NCBI GenBank assembly: GCA_036504035.1
Contig: DASXVV010000008.1
Span: forward strand, 186,001 to 250,000
Origin: Candidatus Deferrimicrobiaceae bacterium
Lineage (GTDB): Bacteria > Desulfobacterota > Deferrimicrobia > Deferrimicrobiales > Deferrimicrobiaceae
Direction: 5' to 3'
Length of the DNA: 64,000 nucleotides
This document shows, in pieces, positions 8,186 through 16,664 of this stretch. The notes beneath the pieces were generated by a model, which saw only the letters and a list, made by a program, of their open reading frames with translations, was not told where the DNA came from and ran no database searches. Numbering within the stretch: the first letter of the stretch is position 1; the number at the start of each line of letters is the position of its first letter. A program made the translations under genes and the position numbers.

Positions 8186-8422
8186 TTATGCCAATTTCTC
8201 CTTCGTTAGCAAGAGTCGATACTCCTCCAACTTGGCTTCAAGGCGCCTGATTCTCTTTTCTAGAGTGGGGTAATCTTTTTTGATTTCCATCAGTTCGTCT
8301 TCGATATTGAAAAGGTATTAAAAGATTTGTTTGAGCCGACTGTCCACTTCTGATAATCTTCCATCCTCTTCCTTTCGGAATTCTCTCAGCTCGCCTCTGA
8401 ATTGAGAACTACCCTTCGGCAA
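8186..8422 (-). pseudogene. Coiled-coil protein gene broken by an in-frame stop
   Basis: The minus strand encodes FRGELREFRKEEDGRLSEVDSRLKQIF, then a TAA at 8318-8320, then, in the same frame, LFNIEDELMEIKKDYPTLEKRIRRLEAKLEEYRLL. The two halves form one continuous heptad-repeat helix, so this looks like a degraded coiled-coil gene of the kind common in mobile elements. No start with a ribosome site is visible. The rest of 8061-8634 holds no other gene that I can support. Confidence 0.45.
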
Positions 8423-8634
8423 TTAGCTTTATGTCGCCACGGATATCCTATAACTGAACAATTACGTCACTTTCTTTGAAAGATTTTTTATAATGGCCTT
8501 AAGTCATATTTATACTTAAATTTTATAAACTCAGTATAGCAGAAGGAATAAGTACGGCAAGGGAGGGAGGAAAAGCCTAAAGCGGCAAATGGGGATACGG
8601 TAAATGTGTGAGTAATATATACTTGCTTCCCGCC

Positions 8635-9345
8635 TCAGCGAATGAGCGAAACCCCGGTCCAGATCACCCGGCCAATAACGATCCCTGACTGAGGCCATCG
8701 ATCAGTGTGTAAGACCTGAAAAGTCTTCCGGTCTAGATTTGCTGGAATCAATACCAACGAATCGGCCTTGACGGAAAGCTGCCGGAGAACCAATTCGTCT
8801 TCCTTGATCCTCACGGCATAAATAGCGTCGGGGAGAAGGGATTCGTCGTCAACTGGTTTCTCGTCCCGATCCAGGCAGGCTATCGCTCCTGCCGACAGTA
8901 GGGGTTCCATGGCGGCATCCCGAACGTAGACGCATACCAAGTCGTGATTTGTTCGGTTCCCCAACTGGGAGTGGAGGATCAGTACCCAGTCTTTGATTTC
9001 CTGCCCGCGAATATGGCCGCCTCGAATGGCCACAGCGTCATCAACCAAAGGAACATCCAACAGCTCCGATTTTCGGTCAGTTGGAACGACCTGGTCCGCA
9101 AGGCTCTCAGAGCGAAAATGCACCGCCACCGGAGCCCTTGCCTCTTCGTCCCCCGTAAGCATTCCCATCGGAATCTCCAGCGCTTGCGCCAAGGCCAGCA
9201 GCCGATCCCGACTAGGGAAACGCAGTCCGAGCTCATAGCGGGAAATTTCAGGCTGGTCACCCCCGATCTTTTCCCCCAGTTCGGATTGGGTCCACCCGCG
9301 TTTCAGGCGCAGATTCTTCAAAATTATCTGAAACTTTCTCTCCAT
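8635..9345 (-). CDS. Phage-type repressor (XRE helix-turn-helix plus S24-like domain)
   Basis: A 236-residue CI/LexA-like protein. Residues 1-65 are an XRE helix-turn-helix (LRLKRGWTQSELGEKIGGDQ, then EISRYELGLRFPS). Residues about 115-236 match the S24 dimerisation/self-cleavage domain. The usual catalytic serine motif (D-S-M-E-P) is DAAMEP, with alanine in place of serine. The lysine region reads LVLRQLSVK, with arginine where the general base is expected. It should therefore bind operators and dimerise but not self-cleave. It probably controls genes to its right, across a shared 240-base upstream region. Confidence 0.8.
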   Translation of the reverse strand: MERKFQIILKNLRLKRGWTQSELGEKIGGDQPEISRYELGLRFPSRDRLLALAQALEIPMGMLTGDEEARAPVAVHFRSESLADQVVPTDRKSELLDVPLVDDAVAIRGGHIRGQEIKDWVLILHSQLGNRTNHDLVCVYVRDAAMEPLLSAGAIACLDRDEKPVDDESLLPDAIYAVRIKEDELVLRQLSVKADSLVLIPANLDRKTFQVLHTDRWPQSGIVIGRVIWTGVSLIR

Positions 9346-9410
9346 CCTCCTCTTATCGCGGATATGGAGCGTGGAGTCAAAGGCCGTAATGGAATTATAT
9401 TACTTGCTAT

Positions 9411-9433
9411 AGCATTCCAATTAGGAATATGCT
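9411..9433. promoter_or_regulatory. Probable repressor operator
   Basis: An imperfect palindrome (AGCATTCC, spacer AATTA, GGAATATGCT) lies 66 bases upstream of the repressor start and 23 bases before the first rightward small gene, overlapping an AT-rich, promoter-like patch. Its position between divergent genes fits a binding site for the 8635-9345 repressor. Confidence 0.4.
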
Positions 9434-9455
9434 GACTGTGCCTCTTGGAGGGTGC

Positions 9456-9587
9456 ATGGAATACGACTTGACGCTTCTCACCCGCTTCTGTATCGAGTGC
9501 CATAATCCGGAATGCCTTCTCCTCGGGTTACTGCCTGTCCTCCACCTGTCCCCTCGCAGGAAACGACCGGAAGGGGAGGCATCATGA
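9456..9587 (+). CDS. Small cysteine-containing ORF coupled to the next gene
   Basis: A 43-residue frame starts at an ATG preceded by GGAGGGTGC and stops in an ATGA overlap with the next gene (ATG at 9584). It contains FCIECHNPEC, a short cysteine cluster, then a hydrophobic run and a basic tail. It may be a real small protein or a leader peptide that couples translation to the downstream gene. No family recognised. Confidence 0.4.
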   Translation: MEYDLTLLTRFCIECHNPECLLLGLLPVLHLSPRRKRPEGEAS

Positions 9588-10063
9588 GGTTTGGCGAATG
9601 GATCGAATGTGCCCAGGTGATATTTCGAGTGATGAGATATCCATATCCTTCCCCGATTCCCATGGGTCCGATGGCGGGCAGTTCGGTCTTTCCCTGTCCG
9701 GATCAGGAGGTAATCAAAGCCCTACATCAGGTCCTGGATGCAAAGGGATTCCGCATTAAAATAAAGGAAAAGAATCATATCCAGGCATTCAATGTGTTCG
9801 GTGGTAGAAGATGGCTTTCTACAACCGCCTTGGATTGTTACGTTTTACCTCTAAAGCATGGCGCTACACGGTTACAGGTCACCGCCATGGAGGAAGTAGT
9901 TAAATGTAGATTGTATCGCAACCACAACTTCAAATATCTAGTCTGGAATTTCTTTTTTAAGTATCGTAAGCAAACAGTTGTCTCGGCGGACGTCATACAG
10001 GATAAAGGGTATTACGACTCACTATTTGAAGATATTAGAAGCCATATTCCCGTTAAAACTTGA
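9584..10063 (+). CDS. Hypothetical protein
   Basis: A 159-residue protein starting at the ATG at 9584 (MRFGEWIECAQV), with GGGAGG just upstream. Residues about 25-45 are proline-rich (YPYPSPIPMGPM). The rest is a mixed alpha/beta domain with an N-terminal helix (VIKALHQVLDAKGFRIKIKEK) resembling small single-domain proteins that act on lipids or membranes. I do not recognise the family. It follows the 43-residue ORF and precedes a beta-barrel gene. Confidence 0.5.
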   Translation: MRFGEWIECAQVIFRVMRYPYPSPIPMGPMAGSSVFPCPDQEVIKALHQVLDAKGFRIKIKEKNHIQAFNVFGGRRWLSTTALDCYVLPLKHGATRLQVTAMEEVVKCRLYRNHNFKYLVWNFFFKYRKQTVVSADVIQDKGYYDSLFEDIRSHIPVKT

Positions 10064-10190
10064 AGGTAGCAGGATGTTTGTCTGTCGGAAGAATTGCATG
10101 GAACAGTTTACTGGCGCTGTATTGCAAACTCGGCCAATAAAAGCCAGCTTCTCGATTTTCGTAAATCACACATCGACCGAAGGAGGGCGT

Positions 10191-10751
10191 ATGAGCCGCA
10201 GGTACAGAAAAGCCGGGTGGGTTCTTGCAGTCGTGATGGTGATGGTCTTTTCAGCTTCCCTGGCCTTCGCGGATGGCTTTGCGATGAAAGACCGTTACGG
10301 GGCCGGTGTTCAATTGGACGCCTTTAATTTCGGAATCGGACCAATCGCGGAATACTGGGTGACCGACCAGGCAGGCGTCGGTGTCGGCCTCGGTGCTCTC
10401 GGGGATTTTACCACCTTCAGCGTCCGTGGGAATTACCTGTTTGATAAGGAATTTCTGTTGTTCAATCAGCCGACTCGGCCTTACGCCGGAATCGGCTATG
10501 CCTATATCAAGGGACCAGAAGAACAGATTGGCGTGGTTAAGGAAAAGACCAAAGGGAGCGGATACGAAATATTTGGCGGATTTCTTCAGCCAGCTCCCTA
10601 CATTGCCAAGGATGTGTATGTGGGGGTGGATATAAACTACACATCGGCCAAGGTGGAAGCTACGTATTCTTCCGCCTTTGGCTCTACCAGTGTCGATGCT
10701 GGCTACAATGCATTTTCGCTTTGCGGGAAGGTCATTTATTTCTTCCGCTGA
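10191..10751 (+). CDS. Small outer-membrane beta-barrel protein
   Basis: A 186-residue precursor. A basic N-terminus and hydrophobic core (VLAVVMVMVFSASLAFA) form a signal peptide cut near residue 27. The rest alternates aromatic and glycine-rich strands (VGVGLGALGDFTTFSVRGNYLF, RPYAGIGYAYIKG, YVGVDINYTSAKVE) and ends in an aromatic strand (VIYFFR), as in OmpA/OmpW-like 8-strand barrels. The ATG follows GGAGGG. A longer frame without a signal peptide was rejected as the start. A strong hairpin follows 36 bases after the stop. Confidence 0.7.
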   Translation: MSRRYRKAGWVLAVVMVMVFSASLAFADGFAMKDRYGAGVQLDAFNFGIGPIAEYWVTDQAGVGVGLGALGDFTTFSVRGNYLFDKEFLLFNQPTRPYAGIGYAYIKGPEEQIGVVKEKTKGSGYEIFGGFLQPAPYIAKDVYVGVDINYTSAKVEATYSSAFGSTSVDAGYNAFSLCGKVIYFFR

Positions 10752-10786
10752 GGGTATATCGAAATAGGAAAGTGATGATTATAGAA

Positions 10787-10819
10787 AAATAAGACAAGGC
10801 GTGGAGCCTTGTCTTATTT
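10787..10819. terminator. Bidirectional terminator
   Basis: A perfect 14-bp stem (AAATAAGACAAGGC with GCCTTGTCTTATTT) has a 5-base loop and A/T-rich flanks on both sides. It lies between the convergent barrel gene and the minus-strand genes at 10856-11668 and could terminate both. Confidence 0.85.
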
Positions 10820-10855
10820 CAGCATAACTATATTTGGTAATATAATTATGCTGCT

Positions 10856-11185
10856 TTAAATTAAAGGGAATTTCAATGCCGTATTGACTGCGCCTTTCGC
10901 TACACCAAGAGCAGCAGTAATCGCCGCCTCAACTGCCAAAGAGCCAAGGCCTTCGATAGTTAATAGAATTGATCTCACAGCTTGCTTCTGAATATCAAGC
11001 TGTATGCTTGCTTCCTCTTGTGTTATTGCACCCGTTGCGAAAAGTGAAGTAATCGTGGCAAGACATTGAGCCATTTTCACCCCTTCACTCTTTGCGTACG
11101 TCTCAATATCAGGAGCCTTGTCTTTAAGGCTACCTAGAAGCGCCGCACCCATATCTTTTCCGATCTTATCAAAGTTTAAGGCCAT
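10856..11185 (-). CDS. Small hydrophobic-tailed protein of unknown function
   Basis: A 109-residue protein with a clear AGGAGAGGAG site before its ATG. The N-terminal half is amphipathic. The C-terminal part (LGSLAVEAAITAALGVAKGAVNTAL) is rich in small hydrophobic residues and could insert into or associate with a membrane. It follows the lipoprotein gene by 24 bases and probably shares its transcript. No family recognised. Confidence 0.5.
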   Translation of the reverse strand: MALNFDKIGKDMGAALLGSLKDKAPDIETYAKSEGVKMAQCLATITSLFATGAITQEEASIQLDIQKQAVRSILLTIEGLGSLAVEAAITAALGVAKGAVNTALKFPLI

Positions 11186-11209
11186 TTTAATTCTCCTCTC
11201 CTGTTATGT

Positions 11210-11668
11210 CTACTTGGCTTCCCCACGTTTTTTGGCGATCTCAAGTTTTAATATTGCTGTGAACATTGAGTTGAACATGGTTTGATCGGCATCGATAATT
11301 GCGGGATTAAGGCATGCATTGTCGTTATCCTTTAGTTTCTGATTCTTCTCAAGACCTGAAATTCCTTTCGATAGTGCATCAAGTTCCTGTATCGTTATAT
11401 TATTATTCGGAATAGCATTTGCCCTGACCTGGATACCACTTAATTGTACCTTGACGTCATCATAAAAACTCTTGTTTTTGGAATACGAACAATCCGGATA
11501 AGATTCGTTTTTTAGATTTACGAAAAATGTATCCAGCTTTTTTTGAAGCACTGTCACGTTTGCATCCGTCTGGTCGTCATATTTGCTGACCATCTGCATA
11601 GCACATCCAGACAATAAACATGCCGCCAAGGTAGCAATAATAAACTTATGTAGTTGGTTACGTAACAC
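11210..11668 (-). CDS. Lipoprotein of unknown function
   Basis: A 152-residue precursor with a lipobox (LLSGC, Cys22) after a basic and hydrophobic signal sequence, so it should be lipidated and anchored to a membrane facing the periplasm. The mature part is helical and contains a YPDCSYSKNKSFYDDV segment and a second conserved-looking cysteine (NACLNPAI). It probably forms an operon with the hydrophobic-tailed protein. A pair like this could be an envelope stress or surface-exclusion module, but that is only a guess. Confidence 0.6.
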   Translation of the reverse strand: MLRNQLHKFIIATLAACLLSGCAMQMVSKYDDQTDANVTVLQKKLDTFFVNLKNESYPDCSYSKNKSFYDDVKVQLSGIQVRANAIPNNNITIQELDALSKGISGLEKNQKLKDNDNACLNPAIIDADQTMFNSMFTAILKLEIAKKRGEAK

Positions 11669-11835
11669 AAATTCCTCCTTCTGATAGTTATTATACCTAA
11701 GGATATTAGGTTAAATCTCATACGTAAAAGGCAAGAAGCAACTAATATAATAATGAGATTTCAAAAATCTTTTTAAGCAATGACCCCACCACCTGAAGCG
11801 AGGAGGGGTAATCCGTCGAGTAAACGACCGGTGGT

Positions 11836-13419
11836 TTATTTCTTGTGATCAATTTTAAACCTAGGAGAAGTGGCTGAAACCTTAGGATATTCTACCGAGG
11901 TTATCCTGATCTTGGCCTTGTCAGTATCTTTTTTAATAATATCCCGGAATGGTTTGTCTTCCATGTTCCAACTCTTTCCACCGTCATTGGGAGCGCTATC
12001 AGTCAGAATATGCCAGTTGTTACTGTCTAGGGTGTACTCGATTTTTACATGCGTTGACTTCGGCAAGTTTTCCGATTTCCAATTTATGGTGTGCTTACGA
12101 TCCGTTTTCCAGGTTCCACCCGTTGGATCTGTAATCGTAATTATCTTGGGCGGGGGTGGAGGGACATAATCCTTGATCGTTAAATTGCCATACTCGTCTT
12201 TGTCATCGTTGCTAGAGATGTCACTTGTACCGTCTCCGTGGTTGATAATATGAGCATAGACGTAGTACTCCCCGACATCATCGGGAGTTTTCAGCGGGTT
12301 GTTATTATTGTCCTTCGTTTTTCGGTCATCATGGACTTCCCCTGCCGCGATTGAATCTATCCAATCGGAGGCGATATAATCATCGTCCTTGTCTCCGAAT
12401 GTTTTGTCATTTGAGATATAGTATTTAATTTCGATGTTCTTCGCGGTGTGTTTCCCCTCATTTTTGATTACGATATGAATATGGTATCGAGCATCCGGTG
12501 TTTTTTCGAGTACATGCTTTGGATCGTTATTGCCATCGTCACAAAGGCCGATAGATTTTATTTTTATGGTTGAGGTTCGAGAGGCTGGGGCATTCATTTC
12601 CCCATTATCAAAAGTCCAATCGTAGCCGCCAAAGCTATCGACGAGTTTGGCATTATATGACAACTCAATTTTACATATATCACTGTTGGAAAGAGAGCAG
12701 ATGTGCTTTCCAATATCGTTATAAAACCATAATTTCCCTTTCGAACAACTTCGGTCTGAGCCGTACTCCCAACAAAATAGTTTGCCATCGTTGATTGATT
12801 TTATACATGAGTATTCGTCGGTAGATTGAACCCAATTGTTGTTGGGTTTTGGTTCACGGTTAGAAGAAATCAGAACAATTCCTTGCTTTATATTGGAGTA
12901 ATCATCCATGGGTTCCGGTTTATACGCCGCTCCATCTTTGTACATCGCAAAGTGAAGATGGAGACCCTGATGAGAAAGGCAGCTCTTCCCATCGACATTC
13001 CCTGTATTCCCTAATTTTCCAATTTCCTGTCCTTGTTCGACCCATTTGCCATCTTCAATTGAAAATGAATCTAGATGAGCATAACGCGTGAAGTAGCCAT
13101 CGCCATGATCAATCAGGACGTACTTTCCATAATCCTCTTTGCAATTAGCATCTTTACAGGGGTAAGTTCGTGCGGTTCCGGGCGCTGCTGCGCGGACAGA
13201 CTTACGCCAAGCATTACACTCACTTTGCGCAAAATCTAACGCGTAATAATCCTTATTAATATGTGTACTAGATCCGTTATACCCAACCGTGACAATCCAT
13301 TTTTCCTCATCCTGAAGCGGCAATTTCAGTTCAGGAGGGCCTGCAGTAGCGAGATTTGAAAAAAGGATAAAACAAAACGCCCAGAGCAATATTGTATAAT
13401 TAGGCTTCCATCTCATCAC
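11836..13419 (-). CDS. Secreted M23-family peptidase with C-terminal beta-sandwich domains
   Basis: A 527-residue exported protein with a signal peptide ending near ATAGPP. Residues about 30-165 are an M23/LytM-type zinc endopeptidase: STHINKDYYALDFA supplies the first histidine and aspartate, and LHLHFAMY the H-x-H. A cysteine-rich middle follows (about 180-250). A CARDB-like segment (IHIVIKNEGKHTAKNIEIKYYIS) and a C-terminal domain (ITITDPTGGTWKTDRKHTINW) like those of extracellular Ser-Thr-rich or KNH-type proteins complete it. Likely cleaves peptidoglycan cross-links or a protein in the envelope. Confidence 0.8.
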   Translation of the reverse strand: MMRWKPNYTILLWAFCFILFSNLATAGPPELKLPLQDEEKWIVTVGYNGSSTHINKDYYALDFAQSECNAWRKSVRAAAPGTARTYPCKDANCKEDYGKYVLIDHGDGYFTRYAHLDSFSIEDGKWVEQGQEIGKLGNTGNVDGKSCLSHQGLHLHFAMYKDGAAYKPEPMDDYSNIKQGIVLISSNREPKPNNNWVQSTDEYSCIKSINDGKLFCWEYGSDRSCSKGKLWFYNDIGKHICSLSNSDICKIELSYNAKLVDSFGGYDWTFDNGEMNAPASRTSTIKIKSIGLCDDGNNDPKHVLEKTPDARYHIHIVIKNEGKHTAKNIEIKYYISNDKTFGDKDDDYIASDWIDSIAAGEVHDDRKTKDNNNNPLKTPDDVGEYYVYAHIINHGDGTSDISSNDDKDEYGNLTIKDYVPPPPPKIITITDPTGGTWKTDRKHTINWKSENLPKSTHVKIEYTLDSNNWHILTDSAPNDGGKSWNMEDKPFRDIIKKDTDKAKIRITSVEYPKVSATSPRFKIDHKK

Positions 13420-13511
13420 TATCCTCCTTCGCGGCTTAAAATACAGAGCGGAAAGCTATTGTTAGATATGACTATTTGAACCATTGTGCCAGTAATCGCT
13501 ATTGAAAATGG

Positions 13512-14156
13512 TTAATTGATAAATAATACGGAAGTTGCTATCGTATCGAAAAAATCAATGTTTCTATCGCCTACATCTCGTTGTAATGTTGCAAAGGATA
13601 CATTAATAAACGTGTCGCCTTTTGTTATGAGGTATTCAGTGGCATGGTAGTATTCAGTGTCCACAGCGGGTTCCATTGAATATTTCAAGATATTATGTCC
13701 TTGGGCAAATATATTTGGAAATACCGTTATTTTTAGGCCGTCCATATCCACAGTCTCTCCCTTGCGTTGAGACAAGGCGCGTTTGTATCCATTAAGACTA
13801 TTCTCGTCCTCAGCTTTTAATGAGTTAAAATACACTTTACTTATAGTTAACCATATTAAGTTATTACTCCCCTCAAGTGGAGCGCCGATATTCTCATTGG
13901 CAAAATATTTTTGGTTAGACTGAGAGCCCAGGTCATACCAATCTTTTGGAATCATTATTGAGTAACCAGAGATGGAATCTGTGTATGTTTTCCAATCATT
14001 GGTATAATGTCTCGGTTGTTTGCTGGGAATAACCTGTTCTGTGCCATTGTTTACATATGCTATTCTGTTCCTATTATAATGTGTAAGCCCAACTACGAAT
14101 ATGGTAGATAGCAAAAATATGACGACTGGATTCATTAACCGTTTTTCCATAAACAA
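13512..14156 (-). CDS. Membrane-anchored protein of unknown function
   Basis: A 214-residue protein with one N-terminal membrane segment (VVIFLLSTIFVVGLTHYNR), so most of it is probably periplasmic. The soluble part starts with YTDSISGYSIMIPKDWYDLGS, which resembles the first strands of PsbP/DUF1795-like domains, and later has TFINVSFATLQRD. Start may be the second ATG (MEKRLMN). No partner is obvious; it lies between the M23 peptidase and the second TraD-like ATPase. Confidence 0.5.
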   Translation of the reverse strand: MFMEKRLMNPVVIFLLSTIFVVGLTHYNRNRIAYVNNGTEQVIPSKQPRHYTNDWKTYTDSISGYSIMIPKDWYDLGSQSNQKYFANENIGAPLEGSNNLIWLTISKVYFNSLKAEDENSLNGYKRALSQRKGETVDMDGLKITVFPNIFAQGHNILKYSMEPAVDTEYYHATEYLITKGDTFINVSFATLQRDVGDRNIDFFDTIATSVLFIN

Positions 14157-14317
14157 ATTATATTCAAATAATTCCTATTCCTATTAACCCACTTTATTGC
14201 CGCGCTGTCAAAGATCGAATATATTCACGATACATAATTCTGCTGGCAAGTCAACAAATAAATCCATTATTGCTGAAATTGTAATCAGCCGTCTTTCCTG
14301 AAAAGAAAACCTCTACC

Positions 14318-15586
14318 TCATCTCCTCCCATATTTCTTCCTCGATATCCAGATAATCTCCCGCCTGTACGACCTATCTATCTTCGACTCTGGCATCGTCG
14401 TAGCGCTAAACACCTTTGAAATCTCTCCATCAATCATCATTTTCAAATATACGTCGTAATTGGCCAGATTGACTAAATCAGTCTCATTAATATCGGGATG
14501 AAATTCCAAGGCAATATGCTTGGCATCCCTCGCACCAATCCGAAATGAAATTATAGTTCCCGCATTTCCAAAGATAGCATTGCGGATATCAACATCCAGT
14601 TGGTCGATGTATTGATGAGCCAGAATAAGGTTTAGGCCATATTTTCTTGATTCAGACATTGTGTCAGCAAAAGACAGCGTAAGGAAGTTGTGGACTTCAT
14701 CCACATACAGATAGAAAGGTCTCCTAGCGTTTTCTGGCCTGTCGGTCCGGCTCATGGTGGCCAGCCATATCATGGTGACGAGCATCGCTCCCAGGACGGC
14801 GCAATTATCTTCCCCGATTTTCCCCTTGGCTAAATTGACCAGCAGAATCTTTCCTTCATCGGTAACTTTCTTCAGGTCGAATGAATTTCCCCTTTGCCCA
14901 ACGATATTGCGCAGAGGCAAGCTGATTAGAAACTGGCCCATTTTGTTGAGAATTGGTGAAACGGCTTCGTGCCTTGACCTCGGATTTATTTTTCCGAAAT
15001 CGGCATACCAAAACTCTTTTACCTGAGGATGAGTCACATGTTTTAGCACTTCTATCCTGAATTTGTCATCGGTCAATAGCTTTGGAAGGTCCAGCAGTGT
15101 GCTATCGGGATATTCCAAAAGAGTCATAACGGCGTGGCGCAAAATATGTTCCAGTCTTGGTCCCCAAAAATCCGGCCAGATTTTCTTGAATATCGAGACG
15201 ATACCGGAAGCCACCAAGTGGTGATAATCCGGGTGGACCTTCTCCAGCGGATTGAAAGCGATTGGGTAAGCTAGGTCAGCCGGATTGAAATAGATCACGT
15301 CATCAATTCGTTTTTCAGGAACAAGATCGAGGATGCTTTCCACCAAGTCCCCGTGGGGATCAATTAAAGCTACGCCATGCCCTACTTGGATATCGGAATT
15401 AATCATATTCTCGATCAAGGTCGATTTCCCGGTTCCTGTTTTGCCAATAATATACATGTGACTACGACGGTCTTTTTGCTTGATGCCAAAAAGAACATCG
15501 GAATTTCTCCAATTTGTTCTGGCAATAGGGGTTACCTTATCATTATCATTTGGTTTCCCATCCATGTACCAATGATATATCTGCAT
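14318..15586 (-). CDS. TraD/HerA-type P-loop ATPase (second copy)
   Basis: A 422-residue ATPase, distantly related along its length to the one at 486-2639. Walker A (GKTGTGKST) is near residue 53, followed by ALIDPHGDLVESI and FNPLEKV. Walker B (FYLYVDEVHNF) is near residue 287, then SESRKYGLNLILAHQY. It lacks both a membrane segment and the nuclease-like tail of its paralogue. Such orphan coupling-protein-like ATPases may pump DNA during element transfer or replication, but no relaxase or secretion channel is nearby. Confidence 0.75.
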   Translation of the reverse strand: MQIYHWYMDGKPNDNDKVTPIARTNWRNSDVLFGIKQKDRRSHMYIIGKTGTGKSTLIENMINSDIQVGHGVALIDPHGDLVESILDLVPEKRIDDVIYFNPADLAYPIAFNPLEKVHPDYHHLVASGIVSIFKKIWPDFWGPRLEHILRHAVMTLLEYPDSTLLDLPKLLTDDKFRIEVLKHVTHPQVKEFWYADFGKINPRSRHEAVSPILNKMGQFLISLPLRNIVGQRGNSFDLKKVTDEGKILLVNLAKGKIGEDNCAVLGAMLVTMIWLATMSRTDRPENARRPFYLYVDEVHNFLTLSFADTMSESRKYGLNLILAHQYIDQLDVDIRNAIFGNAGTIISFRIGARDAKHIALEFHPDINETDLVNLANYDVYLKMMIDGEISKVFSATTMPESKIDRSYRREIIWISRKKYGRR

Positions 15587-15653
15587 TGAATAGGCAGATA
15601 GAAAGGAAAAATTGACACAGTGGGCAAATCCCTCCTCCTTATGATTCTTCGTC

Positions 15654-15679
15654 AGGTTCTTAAAATGTATTTAGAACCT
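15654..15679. promoter_or_regulatory. Inverted repeat upstream of the ArdC-like gene
   Basis: AGGTTCT (15654-15660) and AGAACCT (15673-15679) are inverted arms around a 12-base AT-rich centre. They lie 31 bases before the ATG, between divergent genes, so the repeat could be an operator for the ArdC-like gene or the ATPase. Confidence 0.45.
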
Positions 15680-15709
15680 TAACAACAGAATTACCAAAGG
15701 AGGGAAGCC

Positions 15710-16519
15710 ATGTCTCACAATGTGCGGGAGGTTTTGGATGGTATCGTAGAGAAATTTAAAAGCGGTGACATTCCCAAGGCGGTAGCGTTCAGCGTGTTTC
15801 CAGTTCCCAATATTCCGAGTAGCACTTGGTCGTTCAGAAATCGAATTCTGATGATTCTGGCGGGCACTGGAGACGCCCGAGGGTTCCGGCAATGGCAAGA
15901 GGTAGGCCGATCCGTCAAGAAGGGCGCGAAAGCCTTCTACATTCACATTCCGCTCATTCGAGTACGGGAATGTGACGATGATGGCACAGAAACGATTCTC
16001 AAGGGGTTTCGGATCATGCCGGTCTTCCGCTATGAGGACACCACTGGCAAACCGGTTGAGCATCCGGAAATGGATCTGTCTTCTTTGCCCCTCCTGGAAA
16101 AGGCCGAAGAATGGGGCATCTCCGTCCGGGCGATTCCCGGAAACTACAAGTGCTATGGGTATTACAGCTCCAAGGCCAAAGTCATCGGCCTAGCGACCAA
16201 GGAAGAGCAGGTCTTCTTCCATGAATTGGCGCATGTCGCTCATGAGAAACTTAAGGAAGGGTTAAAAGAAGGGCAGGACCCGCTTCAGGAAATCGTGGCG
16301 GAACTCGCCAGCCAAGCGCTTTGTCATCTGGTTGGGAAAAGAATCGGTAGCACTTTGGGAAGCTCCTACCAGTATATCGAAAACTATGCCGCGAAACTTA
16401 AAATTTCAGCTTTGCGGGCATGTTTGGATGTTCTGGATGAGACGGAACAGGTGTTAAATCTGATTCTGACAGAAAAAAGCGAAACAAGCAGTGAAGGGCG
16501 AGAAAATATCGCTTTGTAA
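15710..16519 (+). CDS. ArdC-type antirestriction protein
   Basis: A 269-residue protein with AAAGGAGGG before its ATG. Residues about 1-115 match the ArdC N-terminal ssDNA-binding domain (RILMILAGTGDARGFRQWQE, then GRSVKKGAKAFYIHIPL). A C-terminal zinc-metallopeptidase-like domain carries HELAH at residues 171-175 and a downstream glutamate-rich helix (EIVAELASQALC). ArdC proteins protect incoming plasmid or element DNA from host restriction. A strong terminator follows the gene. Confidence 0.85.
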   Translation: MSHNVREVLDGIVEKFKSGDIPKAVAFSVFPVPNIPSSTWSFRNRILMILAGTGDARGFRQWQEVGRSVKKGAKAFYIHIPLIRVRECDDDGTETILKGFRIMPVFRYEDTTGKPVEHPEMDLSSLPLLEKAEEWGISVRAIPGNYKCYGYYSSKAKVIGLATKEEQVFFHELAHVAHEKLKEGLKEGQDPLQEIVAELASQALCHLVGKRIGSTLGSSYQYIENYAAKLKISALRACLDVLDETEQVLNLILTEKSETSSEGRENIAL

Positions 16520-16573
16520 GTCATTTACGGAGTCCGAAATTTTTGCTCCGTTTAGTAGCAAAATTAAGTCCAT

Positions 16574-16607
16574 AAAACGCCCTACACCTTTTGGTGTCGG
16601 GCGTTTT
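16574..16607 (+). terminator. Terminator of the ArdC-like gene
   Basis: AAAACGCCCTACACC pairs with GGTGTCGGGCGTTTT (one mismatch) around a TTTT loop, 55 bases after the stop. The stem ends in a T-run. Confidence 0.85.
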
Positions 16608-16608
16608 A

Positions 16609-16634
16609 CAAAAAAGTCCCCAACTATGTCGGGG
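16609..16634 (-). terminator. Terminator of the small minus-strand gene
   Basis: On the minus strand CCCCGAC pairs with GTTGGGG over a 3-base loop (16618-16634) and is followed by ACTTTTTT. It lies 31 bases after the stop of the 46-residue ORF, which supports that ORF being transcribed. Confidence 0.7.
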
Positions 16635-16664
16635 TATTTCTGTATTGTTGAGAACAACGGGAAA

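Noticed and set aside
15612-15645. A sigma-70 promoter (TTGACA with TATGAT) before the ArdC-like gene
   Set aside because: The boxes are 22 bases apart, too far for a normal promoter.
8635-16519. A prophage
   Set aside because: A phage-type repressor and integrase are present, but no capsid, portal, terminase, tail or lysis genes.
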